Assembly: GCF_932526225.1 (NCBI RefSeq)
Contig: NC_064048.1
Coordinates: forward strand, 11,108,688-11,172,687
Source: Nematostella vectensis
Lineage: Eukaryota; Cnidaria; Anthozoa; Actiniaria; Edwardsiidae
Length of the DNA: 64,000 bases
Reading direction: 5' to 3'
The position numbers were made by a program, and so were the translations under genes. Positions within the stretch are counted from its first letter, which is position 1; each line of letters starts with the position of its first letter. Below, one piece after another: positions 35,944-49,572 of this stretch. Below the pieces are notes generated by a model. That model was not told where the DNA came from. It worked only from the letters and a program-made list of their open reading frames with translations, and made no database searches.

Positions 35944-37604
35944 GGCCATTGGCCTGGGATCGAACCCGGCCTAAAGAACAAAACGGAAACCATACATACG
36001 GATTACCCAATCGGTATGGCAGCACAAGGCTTTTACGGAAGGCTGTAAAGAACCCGAAGGCCCCAAGCACCGATATTTCCGGCGAATATGCTGTACAACA
36101 CTCTTGCAAGGTATTCCAACCCGCGCATTAATGGGGAGGACAATAACCAGGATCCCAGGCCTGTAATACGGTTACGCCACGCACAGCTCGCTGAGATATA
36201 GGATGAAAAAAAATACAGGTCTATGTGGGCGTTTTGGGTCCCTTGGGGGCTCGCTATGTCGGCGTGGCATCGTAACGCACGCGGGCGCATTGTCTTTTAT
36301 TGTGTACAGAATGTCTCTGTCGTTTTTTGCTTTACTTTTAGTTTTGCTTTATTTTTATTATTATTTTTTTTTTAGTCTTTTTATTTGCAGTTCTATGTAC
36401 AGTATTTGACCATAGCTATGATAACAATTTTTCAAAATTATTGTAACCAACTATTGTAACCAATTATCGCAAACCAACTTGACTGCAAAACACTATTAGA
36501 CATTTCTTTCATGTGACTGCGAAGTTGACATGTCAACATCTAGAGGGGCTTCACCCAACAAGGAATCATGGGGGACCATGAAAGCACGGTGTCGCGGAAA
36601 TTTTTCCTGCCCCATTTATCAGGAACATCTGTGCAGCCGATGCCCTTAGTTGGATGGGGTGCACAGGTGCTTTGGGTATGGCCCTGTAGATGGCACAGTG
36701 ACCACAAGATGTATCTGAATGAAACTGTATACTTATTTAAAATTTTAAAAACATGTGAGTGTTACTTACTTAGTTACAGTAGTTCTTTTGAATATTATTA
36801 TTTACGTGTATAATTAAGATGAGTAATAAATACTTCTCATTTGTCTCGTAGAGCTCGTATCGTTCCTCCTAAATAACAAACAAAATAATGTGTGTTATTA
36901 TCTTGGTGCAAAGGAATCTACAGTAGTTTTGTAATCAAATAATTGTTTTATTATTAACACGCTTGTTCTTTCAACCAGTTTGTTGGTCTCACAAATAGAC
37001 TTTTAATAAACTTGTATCCCTCCCCTCTCCACTCATTAAAGGGGCAGCGTCATGGCACTGCGCATGTCTGGAGTCAGTGTTTCTTGTAGGCTTTCAATTG
37101 TCTACACACAGTTGAACTTTAATAGTTGTCAATGCTTTGTTAAAATAATATTCGATATTTTACTGAATGTTTATTGACAGTTTGTGGGCATTTCCTTTGA
37201 ATTTAAGTCTTCCACATGGACCAAAGGCTCTTAGGTCAACATTAGAATTTGACTGAAATTCATTGTTTCCTTGCCGGAGAGCTATTGCAAAGCTCTTCAT
37301 CACACTGCACTTTTAAGCATATTCTATGTATGCTTCTTTGTACAGAATGTACCCCTCCTAATAAAACATTAAAGATCACATAACTTGTTTACTTCCTCGA
37401 CTCTTTGCTTTTTATTTTTGTTCTCTTACTAGGAAAATATCAAATACAAATAATCAGTAAAGCTAGCAAGCTCATTTTGCTAGCTGTATATAATGCATAT
37501 CAAGCCTGTATCTTTAGTATCCTGGATCAGGTAGACGAACCTATGTCACACCACTTTTTTGATGAGTATTATAAAAAAAAAAACTAAAAAACGTTATCTT
37601 GAAC

Positions 37605-37641
<37 letters not shown>

Positions 37642-37656
37642 ATAGAGAAAAAAAAA
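35944..37656 (+). repeat. Unit 22, type F1
   Basis: Length 1,713 bp. It matches unit 18 in T10, AATTAAG, TTGCC, ACAGAATG, ATCAAATAC and the A10 run. It also has GGAAATTTTTCC, which breaks a palindrome and is shared with unit 23. The terminal poly(A) is 30 bases. Confidence 0.96.
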
Positions 37657-39350
37657 GGCCATTGGCCTGGGATCGAACCCGGCCTAAAGAACAAAACGGA
37701 AACCATACATACGGATTACCCAATCGGTATGGCAGCACAAGGCTTTTACGGAAGGCTGTAAAGAACCCGAAGGCCCCAAGCACCGATATTTCCGGCGAAT
37801 ATGCTGTACAACACTCTTGCAAGGTATTCCAACCCGCGCATTAATGGAGAGGACAATAACCAGGATCCCAGGCCTGTAATACGGTTACGCCACGCACAGC
37901 TCGCTGAGATATAGGATGAAAAAAATACAGGTCTATGTGGGCGTTTTGGGTCCCTTGGGGGCTCGCTATGTCGGCGTGGCATCGTAACGCACGCGGGCGC
38001 ATTGTCTTTTATTGTGTACAGAATGTCTCTGTCGTTTTTTGCTTTACTTTTAGTTTTGCTTTATTTTTATTATTATTTTTTTTTAGTCTTTTTATTTGCA
38101 GTTCTATGTACAGTATTTGACCATAGCTATGATAACAATTTTTCAAAATTATTGTAACCAACTATTGTAACCAATTATCGCAAACCAACTTGACTGCAAA
38201 ACACTATTAGACATTTCTTTCATGTGACTGCGAAGTTGACATGTCAACATCTAGAGGGGCTTCACCCAACAAGGAATCATGGGGGACCATGAAAGCACGG
38301 TGTCGCGGAAATTTTTCCTGCCCCATTTATCAGGAACATCTGTGCAGCCGATGCCCTTAGTTGGATGGGGTGCACAGGTGCTTTGGGTATGGCCCTGTAG
38401 ATGGCACAGTGACCACAAGATGTATCTGAATGAAACTGTATACTTATTTAAAATTTTAAAAACATGTGAGTGTTACTTACTTAGTTACAGTAGTTCTTTT
38501 GAATATTATTATTTACGTGTATAATTAAGATGAGTAATAAATACTTCTCATTTGTCTCGTAGAGCTCGTATCGTTCCTCCTAAATAACAAACAAAATAAT
38601 GTGTGTTATTATCTTGGTGCAAAGGAATCTACAGTAGTTTTGTAATCAAATAATTGTTTTACTATTAACACGCTTGTTCTTTCAACCAGTTTGTTGGTCT
38701 CACAAATAGACTTTTAATAAACTTGTATCCCTCCCCTCTCCACTCATTAAAGGGGCAGCGTCATGGCACTGCGCATGTCTGGAGTCAGTGTTTCTTGTAG
38801 GCTTTCAATTGTCTACACACAGTTGAACTTTAATAGTTGTCAATGCTTTGTTAAAATAATATTCGATATTTTACTGAATGTTTATTGACAGTTTGTGGGC
38901 ATTTCCTTTGAATTTAAGTCTTCCACATGGACCAAAGGCTCTTAGGTCAACATTAGAATTTGACTGAAATTCATTGTTTCCTTGCCGGAGAGCTATTGCA
39001 AAGCTCTTCATCACACTGCACTTTTAAGCATATTCTATGTATGCTTCTTTGTACAGAATGTACCCCTCCTAATAAAACATTAAAGATCACATAACTTGTT
39101 TACTTCCTCGACTCTTTGCTTTTTATTTTTGTTCTCTTACTAGGAAAATATCAAATACAAATAATCAGTAAAGCTAGCAAGCTCATTTTGCTAGCTGTAT
39201 ATAATGCATATCAAGCCTGTATCTTTAGTATCCTGGATCAGGTAGACGAACCTATGTCACACCACTTTTTTGATGAGTATTATAAAAAAATACTAAAAAA
39301 CGTTATCTTGAACTGTGTAAAAAAAAAAAAAAACCATAGAGAAAAAAAAA
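37657..39350 (+). repeat. Unit 23, type F2, contracted poly(A)
   Basis: Length 1,694 bp. It has F2 markers as in unit 19, plus A7 after GGATG, AATGGAGAGG and GGAAATTTTTCC. The short length comes from the terminal poly(A), only 15 bases (39319-39333), the shortest in the window. Confidence 0.96.
39319..39333 (+). repeat. Shortest terminal poly(A), 15 bases
   Basis: The terminal A run of unit 23 is about half the usual 26-32 bases. The next one (41013-41032, 20 bases) is also short, so two adjacent junctions are contracted. Confidence 0.95.
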
Positions 39351-41048
39351 GGCCATTGGCCTGGGATCGAACCCGGCCTAAAGAACAAAACGGAAACCAT
39401 ACATACGGATTACCCAATCGGTATGGCAGCACAAGGCTTTTACGGAAGGCTGTAAAGAACCCGAAGGCCCCAAGCACCGATATTTCCGGCGAATATGCTG
39501 TACAACACTCTTGCAAGGTATTCCAACCCGCGCATTAATGGGGAGGACAATAACCAGGATCCCAGGCCTGTAATACGGTTACGCCACGCACAGCTCGCTG
39601 AGATATAGGATGAAAAAAATACAGGTCTATGTGGGCGTTTTGGGTCCCTTGGGGGCTCGCTATGTCGGCGTGGCATCGTAACGCACGCGGGCGCATTGTC
39701 TTTTATTGTGTACAGAATGTCTCCGTCGTTTTTTGCTTTACTTTTAGTTTTGCTTTATTTTTATTATTATTTTTTTTTAGTCTTTTTATTTGCAGTTCTA
39801 TGTACAGTATTTGACCATAGCTATGATAACAATTTTTTAAAATTATTGTAACCAACTATTGTAACCAATTATCGCAAACCAACTTGACTGCAAAACACTA
39901 TTAGACATTTCTTTCATGTGACTGCGAATTTGACATGTCAACATCTAGAGGGGCTTCACCCAACAAGGAATCATGGGGGACCATGAAAGCACGGTGTCGC
40001 GGAAAATTTTCCTGCCCCATTTATCAGGAACATCTGTGCAGCCGATGCCCTTAGTTGGATGGGGTGCACAGGTGCTTTGGGTATGGCCCTGTAGATGGCA
40101 CAGTGACCACAAGATGTATCTGAATGAAACTGTATACTTATTTAAAATTTTAAAAACATGTGAGTGTTACTTACTTAGTTACAGTAGTTCTTTTGAATAT
40201 TATTATTTACGTGTATAATTTAGATGAGTAATAAATACTTCTCATTTGTCTCGTAGAGCTCGTATCGTTCCTCCTAAATAACAAACAAAATAATGTGTGT
40301 TATTATCTTGGTGCAAAGGAATCTACAGTAGTTTTGTAATCAAATAATTGTTTTACTATTAACACGCTTGTTCTTTCAACCAGTTTGTTGGTCTCACAAA
40401 TAGACTTTTAATAAACTTGTATCCCTCCCCTCTCCACTCATTAAAGGGGCAGCGTCATGGCACTGCGCATGTCTGGAGTCAGTGTTTCTTGTAGGCTTTC
40501 AATTGTCTACACACAGTTGAACTTTAATAGTTGTCAATGCTTTGTTAAAATAATATTCGATATTTTACTGAATGTTTATTGACAGTTTGTGGGCATTTCC
40601 TTTGAATTTAAGTCTTCCACATGGACCAAAGGCTCTTAGGTCAACATTAGAATTTGACTGAAATTCATTGTTTCCTGGCCGGAGAGCTATTGCAAAGCTC
40701 TTCATCACACTGCACTTTTAAGCATATTCTATGTATGCTTCTTTGTACAAAATGTACCCCTCCTAATAAAACATTAAAGATCACATAACTTGTTTACTTC
40801 CTCGACTCTTTGCTTTTTATTTTTGTTCTCTTACTAGGAAAATATCGAATACAAATAATCAGTAAAGCTAGCAAGCTCATTTTGCTAGCTGTATATAATG
40901 CATATCAAGCCTGTATCTTTAGTATCCTGGATCAGGTAGACGAACCTATGTCACACCACTTTTTTGATGAGTATTATAAAAAAATACTAAAAAACGTTAT
41001 CTTGAACTGTGTAAAAAAAAAAAAAAAAAAAACATAGAGAAAAAAAAA
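39351..41048 (+). repeat. Unit 24, type G, contracted poly(A)
   Basis: Length 1,698 bp. It shares A7 after GGATG and TCTCCGTCG with unit 20. Private changes include GCGAATTTGACATG, which breaks the end of the 14-bp palindrome. The terminal poly(A) is 20 bases (41013-41032), followed by CATAG. Confidence 0.96.
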
Positions 41049-42751
41049 GGCCATTGGCCTGGGATCGAACCGGGCTTAAAGAACAAAACGGAAACCATAC
41101 ATACGGATTACCCAATCGGTATGGCAGCACAAGGCTTTTACGGAAGGCTGTAAAGAACCCGAAGGCCCCAAGCACCGATATTTCCGGCGAATATGCTGTA
41201 CAACACTCTTGCAAGGTATTCCAACCCGCGCATTAATGGGGAGGACAATAACCAGGATCCCAGGCCTGTAATACGGTTACGCCACGCACAGCTCGCTGAG
41301 ATATAGGATGAAAAAAAATACAGGTCTATGTGGGCGTTTTGGGTCCCTTGGGGGCTCGCTATGTCGGCGTGGCATCGTAACGCACGCGGGCGCATTGTCT
41401 TTTATTGTGTACAGAATGTCTCTGTCGTTTTTTGCTTTACTTTTAGTTTTGCTTTATTTTTATTATTATTTTTTTTTAGTCTTTTTATTTGCAGTTCTAT
41501 GTACAGTATTTGACCATAGCTATGATAACAATTTTTCAAAATTATTGTAACCAACTATTGTAACCAATTATCGCAAACCAACTTGACTGCAAAACACTAT
41601 TAGACATTTCTTTCATGTGACTGCGAAGTTGACATGTCAACATCTAGAGGGGCTTCACCCAACAAGGAATCATGGGGGACCATGAAAGCACGGTGTCGCG
41701 GAAAATTTTCCTGCCCCATTTATCAGGAACATCTGTGCAGCCGATGCCCTTAGTTGGATGGGGTGCACAGGTGCTTTGGGTATGGCCCTGTAGATGGCAC
41801 AGTGACCACAAGATGTATCTGAATGAAACTGTATACTTATTTAAAATTTTAAAAACATGTGAGTGTTACTTACTTAGTTACAGTAGTTCTTTTGAATATT
41901 ATTATTTACGTGTATAATTTAGATGAGTAATAAATACTTCTCATTTGTCTCGTAGAGCTCGTATCGTTCCTCCTAAATAACAAACAAAATAATGTGTGTT
42001 ATTATCTTGGTGCAAAGGAATCTACAGTAGTTTTGTAATCAAATAATTGTTTTACTATTAACACGCTTGTTCTTTCAACCAGTTTGTTGGTCTCACAAAT
42101 AGACTTTTAATAAACTTGTATCCCTCCCCTCCCCACTCATTAAAGGGGCAGCGTCATGGCACTGCGCATGTCTGGAGTCAGTGTTTCTTGTAGGCTTTCA
42201 ATTGTCTACACACAGTTGAACTTTAATAGTTGTCAATGCTTTGTTAAAATAATACTCGATATTTTACTGAATGTTTATTGACAGTTTGTGGGCATTTCCT
42301 TTGAATTTAAGTCTTCCACATGGACCAAAGGCTCTTAGGTCAACATTAGAATTTGACTGAAATTCATTGTTTCCTGGCCGGAGAGCTATTGCAAAGCTCT
42401 TCATCACACTGCACTTTTAAGCATATTCTATGTATGCTTCTTTGTACAAAATGTACCCCTCCTAATAAAACATTAAAGATCACATAACTTGTTTACTTCC
42501 TCGACTCTTTGCTTTTTATTTTTGTTCTCTTACTAGGAAAATATCGAATACAAATAATCAGTAAAGCTAGCAAGCTCATTTTGCTAGCTGTATATAATGC
42601 ATATCAAGCCTGTATCTTTAGTATCCTGGATCAGGTAGACGAACCTATGTCACACCACTTTTTTGATGAGTATTATAAAAAAATACTAAAAAACGTTATT
42701 TTGAACTGTGTAAAAAAAAAAAAAAAAAAAAAAACCATAGAGAAAAAAAAA
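41049..42751 (+). repeat. Unit 25, type H-like
   Basis: Length 1,703 bp. It has private changes beside the B-box (GAACCGGGCTTAAAG), CCTCCCCACTC and AATACTCGAT. It ends with GTTATTTTGAAC, a C to T change shared with unit 28. The terminal poly(A) is 23 bases, followed by CCATAG. Confidence 0.95.
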
Positions 42752-44408
42752 GGCCATTGGCCTGGGATCGAACCCGGCCTAAAGAACAAAACGGAAACCA
42801 TACATACGGATTACCCAATCGGTATGGCAGCACAAGGCTTTTACGGAAGGCTGTAAAGAACCCGAAGGCCCCAAGCACCGATATTTCCGGCGAATATGCT
42901 GTACAACACTCTTGCAAGGTATTCCAACCCGCGCATTAATGGGGAGGACAATAACCAGGATCCCAGGCCTGTAATACGGTTACGCCACGCACAGCTCGCT
43001 GAGATATAGGATGAAAAAAAATACAGGTCTATGTGGGCGTTTTGGGTCCCTTGGGGGCTCGCTATGTCGGCGTGGCATCGTAACGCACGCGGGCGCATTG
43101 TCTTTTATTGTGTACAGAATGTCTCTGTCGTTTTTTGCTTTACTTTTAGTTTTGCTTTATTTTTATTATTATTTTTTTTAGTCTTTTTATTTGCAGTTCT
43201 ATGTACAGTATTTGACCATAGCTATGATAACAATTTTTCAAAATTATTGTAACCAACTATTGTAACCAATTATCGCAAACCAACTTGACTGCAAAACACT
43301 ATTAGACATTTCTTTCATGTGACTGCGAAGTTGACATGTCAACATCTAGAGGGGCTTCACCCAACAAGGAATCATGGGGGACCATGAAAGCACGGTGTCG
43401 CGGAAAATTTTCCTGCCCCATTTATCAGGAACATCTGTGCAGCCGATGCCCTTAGTTGGATGGGGTGCACAGGTGCTTTGGGTATGGCCCTGTAGATGGC
43501 ACAGTGACCACAAGATGTATCTGAATGAAACTGTATACTTATTTAAAATTTTAAAAACATGTGAGTGTTACTTACTTAGTTACAGTAGTTCTTTTGAATA
43601 TTATTATTTACGTGTATAATTTAGATGAGTAATAAATACTTCTCATTTGTCTCGTAGAGCTCGTATCGTTCCTCCTAAATAACAAACAAAATAATGTGTG
43701 TTATTATCTTGGTGCAAAGGAATCTACAGTAGTTTTGTAATCAAATAATTGTTTTACTATTAACACGCTTGTTCTTTCAACCAGTTTGTTGGTCTCACAA
43801 ATAGACTTTTAATAAACTTGTATCCCTCCCCTCTCCACTCATTAAAGGGGCAGCGTCATGGCACTGCGCATGTCTGGAGTCAGTGTTTCTTGTAGGCTTT
43901 CAATTGTCTACACACAGTTGAACTTTAATAGTTGTCAATGCTTTGTTAAAATAATATTCGATATTTTACTGAATGTTTATTGACAGTTTGTGGGCATTTC
44001 CTTTGAATTTAAGTCTTCCACATGGACCAAAGGCTCTTAGGTCAACATTAGAATTTGACTGAAATTCATTGTTTCCTGGCCGGAGAGCAATTGCAAAGCT
44101 CTTCATCACACTGCACTTTTAAGCATATTCTATGTATGCTTCTTTGTACAAAATGTACCCCTCCTAATAAAACATTAAAGATCACATAACTTGTTTACTT
44201 CCTCGACTCTTTGCTTTTTATTTTTGTTCTCTTACTAGGAAAATATCGAATACAAATAATCAGTAAAGCTAGCAAGCTCATTTTGCTAGCTGTATATAAT
44301 GCATATCAAGCCTGTATCTTTAGTATCCTGGATCAGGTAGACGAACCTATGTCACACCACTTTTTTGATGAGTATTATAAAAAAATACTAAAAAACGTTA
44401 TCTTGAAC

Positions 44409-44444
<36 letters not shown>

Positions 44445-44459
44445 ATAGAGAAAAAAAAA
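42752..44459 (+). repeat. Unit 26
   Basis: Length 1,708 bp. It has a T8 tract, and GAGCAATTG at 44089 alters the closing pair of a short hairpin. The terminal poly(A) is 29 bases, followed by CCATAG. Confidence 0.96.
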
Positions 44460-46116
44460 GGCCATTGGCCTGGGATCGAACCCGGCCTAAAGAACAAAAC
44501 GGAAACCATACATACGGATTACCCAATCGGTATGGCAGCACAAGGCTTTTACGGAAGGCTGTAAAGAACCCGAAGGCCCCAAGCACCGATATTTCCGGCG
44601 AATATGCTGTACAACACTCTTGCAAGGTATTCCAACCCGCGCATTAATGGGGAGGACAATAACCAGGATCCCAGGCCTGTAATACGGTTACGCCACGCAC
44701 AGCTCGCTGAGATATAGGATGAAAAAAAATACAGGTCTATGTGGGCGTTTTGGGTCCCTTGGGGGCTCGCTATGTCGGCGTGGCATCGTAACACACGCGG
44801 GCGCATTGTCTTTTATTGTGTACAGAATGTCTCTGTCGTTTTTTGCTTTACTTTTAGTTTTGCTTTATTTTTATTATTATTTTTTTTAGTCTTTTTATTT
44901 GCAGTTCTATGTACAGTATTTGACCATAGCTATGATAACAATTTTTCAAAATTATTGTAACCAACTATTGTAACCAATTATCGCAAACCAACTTGACTGC
45001 AAAACACTATTAGACATTTCTTTCATGTGACTGCGAAGTTGACATGTCAACATCTAGAGGGGCTTCACCCAACAAGGAATCATGGGGGACCATGAAAGCA
45101 CGGTGTCGCGGAAAATTTTCCTGCCCCATTTATCAGGAACATCTGTGCAGCCGATGCCCTTAGTTGGATGGGGTGCACAGGTGCTTTGGGTATGGCCCTG
45201 TAGATGGCACAGTGACCACAAGATGTATCTGAATGAAACTGTATACTTATTTAAAATTTTAAAAACATGTGAGTGTTACTTACTTAGTTACAGTAGTTCT
45301 TTTGAATATTATTATTTACGTGTATAATTTAGATGAGTAATAAATACTTCTCATTTGTCTCGTAGAGCTCGTATCGTTCCTCCTAAATAACAAACAAAAT
45401 AATGTGTGTTATTATCTTGGTGCAAAGGAATCTACAGTAGTTTTGTAATCAAATAATTGTTTTACTATTAACACGCTTGTTCTTTCAACCAGTTTGTTGG
45501 TCTCACAAATAGACTTTTAATAAACTTGTATCCCTCCCCTCTCCACTCATTAAAGGGGCAGCGTCATGGCACTGCGCATGTCTGGAGTCAGTGTTTCTTG
45601 TAGGCTTTCAATTGTCTACACACAGTTGAACTTTAATAGTTGTCAATGCTTTGTTAAAATAATATTCGATATTTTACTGAATGTTTATTGACAGTTTGTG
45701 GGCATTTCCTTTGAATTTAAGTCTTCCACATGGACCAAAGGCTCTTAGGTCAACATTAGAATTTGACTGAAATTCATTGTTTCCTGGCCGGAGAGCTATT
45801 GCAAAGCTCTTCATCACACTGCACTTTTAAGCATATTCTATGTATGCTTCTTTGTACAAAATGTACCCCTCCTAATAAAACATTAAAGATCACATAACTT
45901 GTTTACTTCCTCGACTCTTTGCTTTTTATTTTTGTTCTCTTACTAGGAAAATATCGAATACAAATAATCAGTAAAGCTAGCAAGCTCATTTTGCTAGCTG
46001 TATATAATGCATATCAAGCCTGTATCTTTAGTATCCTGGATCAGGTAGACGAACCTATGTCACACCACTTTTTTGATGAGTATTATAAAAAAATACTAAA
46101 AAACGTTATCTTGAAC

Positions 46117-46147
<31 letters not shown>

Positions 46148-46164
46148 CCATAGAGAAAAAAAAA
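44460..46164 (+). repeat. Unit 27
   Basis: Length 1,705 bp. It has a T8 tract and a CG to CA change inside the CpG-rich stretch (TAACACACGC). The terminal poly(A) is 26 bases. Confidence 0.96.
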
Positions 46165-47868
46165 GGCCATTGGCCTGGGATCGAACCCGGCCTAAAGAAC
46201 AAAACGGAAACCATACATACGGATTACCCAATCGGTATGGCAGCACAAGGCTTTTACGGAAGGCTGTAAAGAACCCGAAGGCCCCAAGCACCGATATTTC
46301 CTGCGAATATGCTGTACAACACTCTTGCAAGGTATTCCAACCCGCGCATTAATGGGGAGGACAATAACCAGGATCCCAGGCCTGTAATACGGTTACGCCA
46401 CGCACAGCTCGCTGAGATATAGGATGAAAAAAAATACAGGTCTATGTGGGCGTTTTGGGTCCCTTGGGGGCTCGCTATGTCGGCGTGGCATCGTAACGCA
46501 CGCGGGCGCATTGTCTTTTATTGTGTACAGAATGTCTCTGTCGTTTTTTGCTTTACTTTTAGTTTTGCTTTATTTTTATTATTATTTTTTTTTAGTCTTT
46601 TTATTTGCAGTTCTATGTACAGTATTTGACCATAGCTATGATAACAATTTTTCAAAATTATTGTAACCAACTATTGTAACCAATTATCGCAAACCAACTT
46701 GACTGCAAAACACTATTAGACATTTCTTTCATGTGACTGCGAAGTTGACATGTCAACATCTAGAGGGGCTTCACCCAACAAGGAATCATGGGGGACCATG
46801 AAAGCACGGTGTCGCGGAAAATTTTCCTGCCCCATTTATCAGGAACATCTGTGCAGCCGATGCCCTTAGTTGGATGGGGTGCACAGGTGCTTTGGGTATG
46901 GCCCTGTAGATGGCACAGTGACCACAAGATGTATCTGAATGAAACTGTATACTTATTTAAAATTTTAAAAACATGTGAGTGTTACTTACTTAGTTACAGT
47001 AGTTCTTTTGAATATTATTATTTACGTGTATAATTTAGATGAGTAATAAATACTTCTCATTTGTCTCGTAGAGCTCGTATCGTTCCTCCTAAATAACAAA
47101 CAAAATAATGTGTGTTATTATCTTGGTGCAAAGGAATCTACAGTAGTTTTGTAATCAAATAATTGTTTTACTATTAACACGCTTGTTCTTTCAACCAGTT
47201 TGTTGGTCTCACAAATAGACTTTTAATAAACTTGTATCCCTCCCCTCTCCACTCATTAAAGGGGCAGCGTCATGGCACTGCGCATGTCTGGAGTCAGTGT
47301 TTCTTGTAGGCTTTCAATTGTCTACACACAGTTGAACTTTAATAGTTGTCAATGCTTTGTTAAAATAATATTCGATATTTTACTGAATGTTTATTGACAG
47401 TTTGTGGGCATTTCCTTTGAATTTAAGTCTTCCACATGGACCAAAGGCTCTTAGGTCAACATTAGAATTTGACTGAAATTCATTGTTTCCTGGCCGGAGA
47501 GCTATTGCAAAGCTCTTCATCACACTGCACTTTTAAGCATATTCTATGTATGCTTCTTTATACAAAATGTACCCCTCCCAATAAAACATTAAAGATCACA
47601 TAACTTGTTTACTTCCTCGACTCTTTGCTTTTTATTTTTGTTCTCTTACTAGGAAAATATCGAATACAAATAATCAGTAAAGCTAGCAAGCTCATTTTGC
47701 TAGCTGTATATAATGCATATCAAGCCTGTATCTTTAGTATCCTGGATCAGGTAGACGAACCTATGTCACACCACTTTTTTGATGAGTATTATAAAAAAAT
47801 ACTAAAAAACGTTATTTTGAACTGTGTAAAAAAAAAAAAAAAAAAAAAAAACCATAGAGAAAAAAAAA
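46165..47868 (+). repeat. Unit 28
   Basis: Length 1,704 bp. It has private changes TTTCCTGCG, CTTTATACAAAA and CCTCCCAATAAA. It ends with GTTATTTTGAAC, as in unit 25. The terminal poly(A) is 24 bases. Confidence 0.96.
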
Positions 47869-49572
47869 GGCCATTGGCCTGGGATCGAACCCGGCCTAAA
47901 GAACAAAACGGAAACCATACATACGGATTACCCAATCGGTATGGCAGCACAAGGCTTTTACGGAAGGCTGTAAAGAACCCGAAGGCCCCAAGCACCGATA
48001 TTTCCGGCGAATATGCTGTACAACACTCTTGCAAGGTATTCCAACCCGCGCATTAATGGGGAGGACAATAACCAGGATCCCAGGCCTGTAATACGGTTAC
48101 GCCACGCACAGCTCGCTGAGATATAGGATGAAAAAAATACAGGTCTATGTGGGCGTTTTGGGTCCCTTGGGGGCTCGCTATGTCGGCGTGGCATCGTAAC
48201 GCACGCGGGCGCATTGTCTTTTATTGTGTACAGAATGTCTCTGTCGTTTTTTGCTTTACTTTTAGTTTTGCTTTATTTTTATTATTATTTTTTTTTAGTC
48301 TTTTTATTTGCAGTTCTATGTACAGTATTTGACCATAGCTATGATAACAATTTTTCAAAATTATTGTAACCAACTATTGTAACCAATTATCGCAAACCAA
48401 CTTGACTGCAAAACACTATTAGACATTTCTTTCATGTGACTGCGAAGTTGACATGTCAACATCTAGAGGGGCTTCACCCAACAAGGAATCATGGGGGACC
48501 ATGAAAGCACGGTGTCGCGGAAAATTTTCCTGCCCCATTTATCAGGAACATCTGTGCAGCCGATGCCCTTAGTTGGATGGGGTGCACAGGTGCTTTGGGT
48601 ATGGCCCTGTAGATGGCACAGTGACCACAAGATGTATCTGAATGAAACTGTATACTTATTTAAAATTTTAAAAACATGTGAGTGTTACTTACTTAGTTAC
48701 AGTAGTTCTTTTGAATATTATTATTTACGTGTATAATTTAGATGAGTAATAAATACTTCTCATTTGTCTCGTAGAGCTCGTATCGTTCCTCCTAAATAAC
48801 AAACAAAATAATGTGTGTTATTATCTTGGTGCAAAGGAATCTACAGTAGTTTTGTAATCAAATAATTGTTTTACTATTAACACGCTTGTTCTTTCAACCA
48901 GTTTGTTGGTCTCACAAATAGACTTTTAATAAACTTGTATCCCTCCCCTCTCCACTCATTAAAGGGGCAGCGTCATGGCACTGCGCATGTCTGGAGTCAG
49001 TGTTTCTTGTAGGCTTTCAATTGTCTACACACAGTTGAACTTTAATAGTTGTCAATGCTTTGTTAAAATAATATTCGATATTTTACTGAATGTTTATTGA
49101 CAGTTTGTGGGCATTTCCTTTGAATTTAAGTCTTCCACATGGACCAAAGGCTCTTAGGTCAACATTAGAATTTGACTGAAATTCATTGTTTCCTGGCCGG
49201 AGAGCTATTGCAAAGCTCTTCATCACACTGCACTTTTAAGCATATTCTATGTATGCTTCTTTGTACAAAATGTACCCCTCCTAATAAAACATTAAAGATC
49301 ACATAACTTGTTTACTTCCTCGACTCTTTGCTTTTTATTTTTGTTCTCTTACTAGGAAAATATCGAATACAAATAATCAGTAAAGCTAGCAAGCTCATTT
49401 TGCTAGCTGTATATAATGCATATCAAGCCTGTATCTTTAGTATCCTGGATCAGGTAGACGAACCTATGTCACACCACTTTTTTGATGAGTATTATAAAAA
49501 AATACTAAAAAACGTTATCTTGAACTGTGTAAAAAAAAAAAAAAAAAAAAAAAAACCATAGAGAAAAAAAAA
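47869..49572 (+). repeat. Unit 29
   Basis: Length 1,704 bp. It has A7 after GGATG and is otherwise consensus. The terminal poly(A) is 25 bases, followed by CCATAG. Confidence 0.96.

Larger units (their letters stand above)
29115..42751 (+). repeat. Higher-order repeat: two four-unit blocks F1-F2-G-H
   Basis: Units 18-21 (29115-35943, 6,829 bp) and 22-25 (35944-42751, 6,808 bp) pair up: 18 with 22 (T10, AATTAAG, A10), 19 with 23 (F2 markers) and 20 with 24 (A7 and CTCCGTCG). Units 21 and 25 agree only by position and near-consensus sequence. The second block has accumulated more private changes and shorter poly(A) tracts. Confidence 0.75.
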
